From: Cladophialophora immunda
Taxonomy: Eukaryota > Ascomycota > Eurotiomycetes > Chaetothyriales > Herpotrichiellaceae
Direction: 5' to 3'
DNA length: 64,000 bases
NCBI RefSeq assembly: GCF_000835495.1
Contig: NW_015622543.1
Location: forward strand, 2,271,864-2,335,863
Positions 56,399 through 64,000 of the stretch are shown here, piece after piece (within the stretch, counting starts at the first letter, position 1; each line of letters begins with the position of its first letter). The translations under genes and the position numbers were made by a program. Below the pieces are notes generated by a model that saw only the letters and a program-made list of their open reading frames with translations, was not told the origin of the DNA and made no database searches.

Positions 56399-59124
56399 TC
56401 ACGCTTTCCTATCTCGGTCCATGATCCTTCCATACTCCAGCAGCATTCTCAGCCACACCAACTGCAGATCCACCGGCCTCAGAGCCTTGCCAGCCCAGTC
56501 TCTGCTATCCCGTGCGATTCGGGCCGCAATCTCGTCTCCATCCTCGGTCGTTGCCAGAAACCTGACCAGCTCCGGCAAGTCCTCAAAACCCGTGCTCACC
56601 GGGACATAATGGACCCACGGAATCAGACGGTCATCGTGCCACTCTTCGAACACGGTCTGTTTGATGACCATCGACTTGGATTGCAAAAGTCGGTAGAATC
56701 GCCCGCTGAAACTGTTCCCGTCCAGATCGAGCACAAACTTGTGCGCGTATGCCGCGGAGGCAGGATCTTTGACTTCTGGGTCCTCTACCCCAAATGCTTG
56801 CTTCTGGGCCTCGCAGGCGGCATGTTCGCATTGAGACGACACTCCCACGATACGAGTGGAAAAGAGCGAGGAAAGTTCCGACATGTTCGATGTGTAAGGC
56901 TTCCACACACCGGACTCTGTTTCACGTAATAATCGAATGGGCGTGTCCGATCCATCTTGTGTCATGAGAGTCATGCGCTGGCGCTGCATTTGTTTCCAGT
57001 TGGACTCGGTTGTATGCCCGCCAGTCGCAGCACCGACCCAGTAGAGCCGAGCCACTTTATCGGTCCACTCTGGATCTTGAGCTTCAACGTAGTCGCTGCT
57101 CCTGGCCAAGTAGTACGGGCTAGGGAAGACAATGTCGTTAAAAGAAGAAGGCTTCCCCTGCGACCAGACTGGGGCAAGTGAGTGCGTCAGGCGGAGAGTT
57201 TCTGGGGCTGCAAGAAATCCCTCCAGCTGTTGGAGGTCGCAGTGTTCACAGATGTTCCTGCTCTTGGTCAGGTTGAAAATAAAATCAGGACCAGCTTCGG
57301 ACACGGATGGCACGCAAAACGGATTTCTCGCTGGGGAATTAACTGAACACGACAAGGTCATGGCTTCCCAAGCATCCTGCTTTCCAACATCAAGAAATCT
57401 CGGGGAATGCGAAATATCCTGCTCTGTGGTATCGGAGAGGCCGCTTAGATCAAAATATTTTGATACGGCCCGCTCCAAAGCCTTGTCTATCGTGTCTCTT
57501 GGAGCGCAGACAGTAGGTTCGTCAAATATGTTAACCGCAAGGGTCATGTTAGGAAGGAGCGCAGCCCATTCGGGGGGCAGCAACTGAGACATCGATCCTG
57601 CAAACCAAGACGCTGTGTGTCCGCCTGTAATCGAGATGCTTCCGTCAAGAATCTCGTACTTTACCACGAAACCGGAAAATCGTTCGTGGATGTTCATAAC
57701 AAGCTTTTGCAACACTGACGGCGCCACACCCCAGAATGGCTCGAACGTGCGCATGATTGAATCGAACTCGTCTACCAAGACAAAATCATGCTGGATTGCG
57801 AGGTCGAACCACTTCCCGAAATTCGGTGGTGGCATTCTTCCAAACCGCTTGGCATACTCTGTTGTCGCCTGTTCTACTGTCCGTGACTGTGCGTTAAGCA
57901 AGTCGGAGAATTCTCTGCGAGCATCCTGGACGATGGCTGCCACTGGGTGCATGCTCGCCGTCAATGCCGGCTGCACAGACTCTGTCGAATGATGACGTTT
58001 GGGATGGTTTCGACTCAACAACGGAATCAAAATTAGAAGATAGAGCCAGTTTCGATATTTGCGGCTAAGAGGGACACCTGTCACAGACTGCCAAAGAGCC
58101 ACGATACATGCGCTGAAGGCTGAAAGAAGTCTCAACTCTCCGTCGTTTCTCGTAAATAAGCCGAAACTAGTAGCCACAGTCTCGAAAGTTGTTGCCGTGG
58201 TAGATAGCTTTTCGGAACACTACCAACAGATTAGAGTCTCCACATGAACAAAGAGGGTTGCATTACCAAAATGAACAGAGATATCCAAGATGCTGACTCA
58301 CTGACCGCTCGAGAAAGATTTAATAGACTCGGTAGGGGCGAAGTTGAGATTGAGTAAGTGAGGACGCAGGTAAAGAGTGCAATCAAAGAAAGGGATAGCT
58401 TCTTGAGTAAATCCCGGTCAAGCAAGACGTGCACATTGGGAAATGGCGACTGGCTTCTGAGGCTCAGTCTAGAAAGTGACACAAATATGACCGTCTGAGC
58501 AACGACGAATAGAATGTTTGTTGCGGCCGCAACAGGATCCAGACCTTCGGGATAGGAGACTGCGCCTGCAAGGAGCAGGACTAGCAAAATATTCACAGGA
58601 ATCCGCAAGGGTATCCGCAGAGGCAAGACAGGTTCGTCGATTAGACTGAGCCTCTGGAAATCCTGATCGCTCGTTTCTTGAGCCGCTTCGAGCAAATGAT
58701 GGTCGTCTGTGCTGGATGGTGTGGTTGCCGCAGCGAAAAGAGTGGCCAGAGTAACGATTGGCTGCCGAAGCATTCATTTAGTGAGGGATTTCAGAAAGAA
58801 GCACGTACTCACATTGGCAGGGGGGAAGATTCCTCGGCTTCTAGCGAAATGGGCAACGATGACAGCAGTAGACAGCCCTGCGACTGTCATTCGCCCTGGC
58901 AAGAGTCCTTCATATGGGCTTTTTGTTGCATTTGAGAGTCCAGCAGCTGGCTGTCGCTTGTACGAGAAGCACAGGCAACCCGCGTACACAAATACCCAGG
59001 TGAGCCAGCCGACCCATGATTCTTGCTGAATGGTCGGAGGCACATCTTTTGGGCAATAGTGTCTCCAAATGCTGCTCACAAGGCCGACCAGGACTGACAC
59101 GAGGATCGTCGAAGAAGCCATCAT
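56399..59124 (-). CDS. GT90/CAP10-family glycosyltransferase with N-terminal membrane domain
   Basis: Three exons (59124-58813, 58761-58267, 58219-56399) give 875 aa. Roughly the first 300 residues hold several hydrophobic helices (for example LTWVFVYAGCLCFSY, ILLVLLLAGAVSYP, WLYLLILIPLL). The C-terminal part is a CAP10-type catalytic domain. Its most conserved stretch, at about residues 750-800, is KFVLDLDGNSFSGRFYRLLQSKSMVIKQ followed by EWHDDRLIPWVHYVPVS. CAP10 relatives include capsule-associated xylosyltransferase-like proteins of basidiomycete yeasts and POGLUT-type enzymes. The expected role is transfer of a sugar (xylose or glucose class) in the secretory pathway. The start at 59124 is the first in-frame ATG (MMASSTILVS). 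The orientation is convergent with HET gene 2. Confidence 0.88.
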
Positions 59125-60963
59125 CAAGTACAGTGCGAGGGCTCGAAAGAAGCGAATGCTTTTCGACGCTAGTTACAGAACGTTGGCGCATCCTTTACGA
59201 AACTCCACTTGTAAAAGGGTATCCAAGAAAACTTCAAAGGCTGCCAGCTTGCAGGTTAGAACAAGGAAGGAGTACATTTCAGGCCAGGGTTGTCATTAGG
59301 ATGAGACGACTCCCTTTGTTTGGGGCTCGTGCGTTCCATCTTGACTCTCATGCTGCCAATGGCCCGCAAGCAAACAAACCGACACCCGTGGAATTCCAAT
59401 CTTGGAGAGCGCAGCCCCGAGGCACCCCTTGCGAGCTCGAGGTCGTGCTCACAGTGGTATGGCTCACTCAAAGGTCTCATTCGGCTATAAATAGGCTCTT
59501 TGATCTGGTACGATGGACTTGATTCTTTAAACCAAACACGACAAAATGATTATCGTTTCAAGCAAAAGACCAGCTGATGTTCAAAAAGTCTTGAAAACGT
59601 GGTAGCACACTAATCACTATACCAAACCTCACTAGCCCAGTTGGGTGAGTGTGTCGTCCATTTTGGCAAGTCTCTAGCCCGATCCCGAGAACTCAATTTC
59701 CAGATAACAAGGTGGCTACCGGGAAGCACATGCAGTGATAATGTTCAGGTTTTCCGCTCAATGTGGTTGCTATAATAATATTCAAGCTTCTTACAGCATC
59801 GATCGTTGATTAAGAGGAATACAATGCAGTTCGACTGGCTATGACTTGCATCTCAAAGCCCATCTCTCACTACCATTAACCAATTAAACCCCACTTGGCC
59901 CTGGAGAGTAACACCAAGTATTCACGGTCAAGCACACCTTTCATTTGCACATTTCCTAGAACCCACGTCGAAGCAAAGTCGCTACAGAGGGACATTCAAA
60001 TCAACGTGCCAGTCGAGGTGGCGGCACGACGGAACGACATACTTCGGCACCGAGCTTTCTGCACAACACCAATAACATACGGCAAGCTCCAATTATTTGA
60101 CACAGTTCTGATAACCTTCCGTTGGGTTGCTTGAGAGAGTCCTGCAACTCTACAACTGACCTTGCTGAAGTCATGACTGTCGGTCGTTCGTCTGTGAGAT
60201 AAATTTTCAAATTGTCTAGGCTTCTCTGCCTATCGTGACCCTGCGACATCGACACTCAGGGCGGTTTTCGACCTCGCGACTCGAGATTCAGGCAATTGGC
60301 TGAAGACGGAATCGCTCAAGTGTAGATAAAATCCAGTTGACGATTCGGTTGATTATGTGGCTCTGCTGATCTTTGGAGGCGCAAAGAACCCCAACTCTCA
60401 CAGACCCTCGGTACACATTAAGAATTTGCGGATAGCTCCTTGGTCCTGGAGGATATATCATCAGACCATCTTCAGGATTTTGTTCTGCCGCCGTTGAGGG
60501 AGCTATAAGGCTCAAACTCTCTGTTTGATGGAGCTGTCTCGCAATTACCAGGAGCACCAATTCGTCCACTTGGACACGGGAGAAGAGATAAGATCGAATT
60601 ATCGGCGACCTGTAGTGAAATCACGAGTCTTTCGGAGCAAGTTTTCGAAGGCTGCGGAAGCACCGCCTTTGGTGCGGCCGATCGGGAATAGTGGCTTGAC
60701 CGAAGTTAAGAGACACTGAGCTGAACAGGTGCTGATCTTTCTGCTTGCAGATGCACCTGGCTGTTGGAGTCCAGGGCGAAATGGGCCCGGAGCGACTCGT
60801 ACCCTGTCTTTTGTGCGTACACTGCAAAGGACGATGTTATCCTCCGACTTGTGGTGGAACATATGTTGTCTTCCTGGCGTTTCGATAAACTAAGCCGCAT
60901 CCCGAGAGTGCCATGATCCATCTGCTCTTCATCTTGTTGCAATGCCCATACGACCGGCGTGTC
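59125..60963. other. Long intergenic region, 1.84 kb
   Basis: Upstream of the GT90 gene and downstream of the third regulator (both minus strand). A TATAAATA occurs at 59486-59493. Apart from the weak minus-strand candidate at 60290-60910, listed separately, I see no gene. Confidence 0.45.
60290..60910 (-). pseudogene. Possible small hypothetical gene or gene remnant
   Basis: On the minus strand two adjacent frames look more protein-like than background. One is MDHGTLGMRLSLSKRQEDN to ERSAPVQLS near 60910-60720. The other, at 60290-60570, includes DELVLLVIARQLHQTESLSL and IINRIVNWILSTLERFRLQPIA. They could be joined by one or two introns (for example an acceptor CCAAAG near 60672), but I could not build a model that stays in frame throughout. 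No family is recognised. It may be a decayed gene or chance. Confidence 0.2.
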
Positions 60964-62646
60964 TCAATCCGGTTCAAAGTTCGCGTCGTAGTCCTTCGCG
61001 GGATCTTCATAGACGAAAATAGTTGTCGCATTACTCGATAGACTATGAAGAGAGAGCGTGTGGCTTGCGACACTCTGGTTCGAAGCCGGCGAGTGCTCGC
61101 TGCTGTCTGACGATTCGGTACTCGATTCTCTTTTCGCAAAGCGCATTCGATCGTCTCGATCCCGAAGACTCGGTAGAAGCACGTCAAAGACATTCTCAAC
61201 GTGAAGTCCTCTCAATTTGGCACTCTGGAAAGCCCTTTCCAGCCAGTCAGTAGCCACTTTGTGACCTGTCTTTTGATAATACGCAAATGCAAGATTTGCA
61301 GGAAAGTTGATAATGTTGGCGCCCCAAGCCCCCATCTCTGGTTGCAAGCAATAGGCAACACATCGGCAAATATTGGCCGCTTGACTTTCCGCATCAAACA
61401 GCCCCTTTAGCGTTGCACGGTCACTCGAGTCCAGTCGTTTATGATCTCGGAGATAGAGAGCCTGCAAGATCTCATTTCCCACTTCGCTCAATGCTAGCGA
61501 ACACGTATGATAGACCAGACGTGCGTGGGCGAACAAGTGGTTTTCGAACCACAGGTCGGTAGCAAAAGGATAACCAGGCTGTTCGATTAGATCGTGTTCG
61601 ACGACACGTGGTATCGCGCCCTTCTTTGTGCCATCCCTCCATTTATTCATTTTGGTCTGGAGGTCTCTGCATTCATCCAGCAGCCCAGCGAGCTCCGCAG
61701 TCGTATCAAAATCATATTCCCGGAGAATGTCGAATTTCTCCAGGATGCCCGGGATGAGAGTGCCAAGGTCAACCATCCTATCAAAATAGGTCCTGTGCTG
61801 GAACTCCCACGGTACTGTTCGCCACTCTTCTGAAGCCAAGTATGTCGCCTTTCTTTGTAGAATGGCAGCATAGATTGTGGGAATCCTCGAAGCCAGAAAG
61901 GGGTGATGAGCAAGCCAATTTTGATGATGCCTAGCGCCACGAAGTTGGATCAGTCGAGCCGCTCCTGCGGCATGTGCCACCCAGCTTCGCGAATTGAATG
62001 CTGGACCCTCAAAGACTTCATAGAGTCCCAACAGCATGCACGCCATGAGGACGTGATCGGAATGCATTCGTTGGGGGTCGAAGAGAGCGAGCTGCAGCTC
62101 TTTGAGTGCCTTGACGTAAAGCTTCGCGCTTTCATGAACAAGACGGACATCTCTGTGGCCTTGACCGACTCTTGAAATGCTCAAAGCTGAAAAGGCGTCC
62201 GCCAGGGAGACATCCTGTTTGGTGACATTTTGAATGACTTCTGTCCAATTCATGGGATGACCACACCGGATTATAAAGTCATCTCGGCATGCAGCATCTC
62301 CCTGAGGCATATAGAGGTCCCAAAATAGACTCTTGCATTGCGATTCCACAGCTCCCCGATTGACTGAGCCCGGGAGAGGAAGGATAGCGGGCCTGGTACG
62401 CGCGACAAAGATGGCATGCTCGACTTTCTTGCTCGCGGGATGAAGAATGAAGGTGCGCTCACGGTCGTAACCACCGCAGATGTTGCCAGTTGTGGCACAT
62501 TGACCACAAACCGGACGTTTCTGATCGCACTAGAGCAATGGGGTGAGCAGGTGTGAGGCGAAGTTAGCTCTGTCCGCAGTACTTACTCCCTTTTTGCGCC
62601 GACGGCAGGTGCTGCAGCCTTTGCTTTTCCCAGGGACGCCAACCAT
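60964..62646 (-). CDS. Zn2Cys6 transcription factor with fungal_trans_2-like domain
   Basis: Two exons (62646-62587, 62529-60964) give 541 aa. The zinc cluster is at residues 11-38 with C-x2-C-x6-C-x6-C-x2-C-x6-C spacing, preceded by KSKG and containing RRRKKG. The intron (62530-62586) falls in phase 0 just before the third Cys, the same place as in the regulator at 30-32 kb. The remainder is helical with LADAFSALSISRVGQ, LMACMLLGLYEVFEG, AHAAGAARLIQLRGA and WRTVPWE, typical of the fungal_trans_2 regulatory domain. The tail is Ser-rich and acidic. The target genes are unknown; the GT90 gene is nearest on the same strand. Confidence 0.9.
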
Positions 62647-63620
62647 TGCTATCAAGTGATCAAGCGAGGAGCGGGTGCAAGAAGTAGCCAAATATATCTC
62701 GCGCGAGGGTCGAGCCGAGTCTCATCTTGCGACAGGAAGTTCATGCGTGTAAGGAGGTTCCATGAGTGCCCGATCGAGCATGGGCATGTCGATTCAGGTG
62801 TCCGGATAGATGCTGTCGCATCCTCTAGAGCGCAGAGAAGCGAGCGCAGTTTAGGATTGTCAATACCGTGGGCGTAAGATGCCAATAAGTATTCGGTAAG
62901 CACGAGTCGAGTCGCAGTTGAGGGGACAGAACTGTACCGAGTAAGGCGGGCAGGCCGCATATGGATAGTTCCGACAGCCATGGGGGGTCATTTCATGTCG
63001 GCCGTGTGGGAGACCTACTCCGTACCTGCGATGCCTTGGAGATGCAGGATGATCATGCAACGGGGGAGGCCTAGGATAGCTCCCACAAGGGTGGAAGAAG
63101 CAGAATTAAGTGGTGCATGTGCTAGGCCTGGGGCGAATGAAAGCTGCAAAATCCCCCGGAATCTCAGGCTAATGAGGATTATGTCACTCCCAGTTTTGTT
63201 AGTGGACAACCTACCGGAAACGGAGACAGCCATTCCCATCAAACTTTGGGGTGTCGCAATTGGGCTTATAGGGTTTGGGGGGTGCTGCCGGGGGCGGTCG
63301 ATCCCTAAGGAGTCGTCGCCAGTCGGCGTCTGACATGCTGCATAAGTGCTTCGCCTCGGCACCGGTCAGTGTTTGTCATTGCCTGTCAGTGCCAATCAGT
63401 GCCCCGCCAATTTCCCAGCGGCCCCCCTGGCGCATGCCGCATGATGCACGCTGCATGCGGTGTGTCCTGGCCAGTGTTGTGAAAATAGATTTCATAAATA
63501 CAGCGTCACATTCCTGACCTGTTTATTTCAGTATTATAGATGTAATCTTTCCAAAGTTCCTGGGAGCCAAGGAGCTAGTTTATTAGCGTTTTCCTAGTAA
63601 ACTAGTTCGTGGTTGACCCT
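62647..63620. other. Intergenic, 974 bp
   Basis: Upstream of the third regulator and downstream of the right-edge ORF. It becomes AT-rich toward 63500-63610. A GTCAGTG-type short motif recurs near 63364-63405. No gene is supported. Confidence 0.45.
63575..63605. repeat. Short inverted repeat CTAGTTTA ... TAAACTAG
   Basis: CTAGTTTA at 63575-63582 is the exact reverse complement of TAAACTAG at 63598-63605, with a 15-nt loop. It lies directly after the stop of the right-edge ORF on that gene's strand. It could be a 3' hairpin or a trace of a mobile-element end. Confidence 0.5.
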
Positions 63621-64000
63621 TCAGGAGGCATAAAAACCTGCCTGATTTGACGCCCAATAGGCCTGTGTGCCTTGAGAATAGGGCCCTATCTGAGGGCCTA
63701 TCTGCGTGCCAATCTGCGTGCCAATCTGCGTGCCAATCTGCAGTTGCGACTGTGCCTGTGAATAGGCTAGAAATGGCGGTAGAGATAGGTTGGCAGCAGG
63801 ACTAGGCGCAGATTCTATAGAAGATTGCTGGTCTGCCATGTCTTCTGTCATAATTGCTGTAGCGAGGTCCTCCGCCGCAATGCCCTGTTCGTGTTGTTCC
63901 TCTTGTTCCTGCGCGATCTCTCTATCGCGATCGTTTTGTGCCATTGTCGCGCGCCGATCGATCGTCTCGCGCCGTCGAAGGGCGATCTCGTTGATGCGTG
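63621..64000 (-). CDS. Partial ORF with charged coiled-coil-like part and QIG(T/P) repeats (right edge)
   Basis: On the minus strand one frame is open from the right edge to the stop at 63621, about 126 residues. It enters as RINEIALRRRETIDRRATMAQ, is strongly charged (Glu/Gln/Arg-rich, probably helical), then Ala/Ser/Pro-rich, then has five QIG(T/P) units and ends QAGFYAS. An internal ATG at 63944 could start a 107-aa protein, but the frame stays open beyond it, so I think the true N-terminus is outside the window. No family is recognised. The charged C-terminal region would suit a transposase or a regulatory protein equally; AT-rich flanks and the nearby inverted repeat hint at a mobile element. 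Confidence 0.4.
   Translation of the reverse strand, partial: RINEIALRRRETIDRRATMAQNDRDREIAQEQEEQHEQGIAAEDLATAIMTEDMADQQSSIESAPSPAANLSLPPFLAYSQAQSQLQIGTQIGTQIGTQIGPQIGPYSQGTQAYWASNQAGFYAS
63683..63743. repeat. Tandem 12-bp repeat inside the right-edge ORF
   Basis: The unit CAATCTGCGTGC is repeated in tandem with near-identical copies and encodes the QIGT units on the minus strand. Such in-frame arrays expand and contract readily. Confidence 0.75.

Noticed and set aside
1..64000. CRISPR array, bacterial operon or ribosome-binding-site features
   Set aside because: Intron-rich eukaryotic DNA; no spaced direct-repeat array was seen.

Overview
The window is nuclear DNA of a filamentous ascomycete (Pezizomycotina). 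Genes are split by many short introns of about 45-75 bp with GT..AG ends and CTAAC-like branch points, intergenic gaps are 0.3-1.8 kb, and the families are typically fungal: three Zn2Cys6 regulators, two HET-domain proteins, Sey1, a CAP10-type GT90, NmrA and several MFS carriers. A eurotiomycete or close relative would fit, but the order is not proven. All gene models were spliced by eye. Exon lengths sum to whole codons and the joins restore family motifs, but no transcript data were available.

Layout. 0-10 kb is mostly conserved: the N-terminal part of a Cys-rich heavy-metal P-type ATPase (left edge, -), an MFS transporter (-), the complex I quadruple-CX9C subunit (NDUFA8 homologue, +), a small Cys/His-rich hypothetical protein (-), and the ER-fusion GTPase Sey1 (+). 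10.9-28.5 kb is a metabolic block: Zn2Cys6 regulator (+), FMN-dependent 2-hydroxyacid dehydrogenase (-), copper amine oxidase (-), amino-acid/amine permease (+), ketopantoate-reductase-like enzyme (-), MFS transporter (+) and TauD-type dioxygenase (+). A second Zn2Cys6 regulator (-, 30-32 kb) and an M18 aminopeptidase (+, 32.7-34.3 kb) follow. The oxidase and permease share a 675-bp divergent promoter with four AGATAA/TGATAA elements, as expected for AreA nitrogen control. I read this block as a candidate amine or nitrogen utilisation cluster; the substrate is unknown.

35-45 kb carries an unrecognised protein with three copies of an SPGAISA(L/V)FAN-like motif, a Dal5-type MFS carrier, an NmrA-family protein, a Ubc7-type E2 enzyme and a six-exon Spo11. 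44.8-51.7 kb holds an oxidosqualene cyclase (Erg7 type), an FAD monooxygenase and a monocarboxylate-type MFS carrier. These are either a sterol gene with unrelated neighbours or a small triterpenoid locus. 52-59 kb looks accessory: two HET-domain genes beside a large membrane-anchored GT90/CAP10 glycosyltransferase. A third Zn2Cys6 regulator lies at 61-62.6 kb. The right edge has an incomplete, low-complexity ORF with a QIG(T/P) tandem repeat, near a short inverted repeat.

The main leads are the amine-oxidase block with its GATA-rich promoter, the triple-motif protein at 35.2 kb, the cyclase/monooxygenase/transporter trio, and the HET-HET-GT90 neighbourhood.
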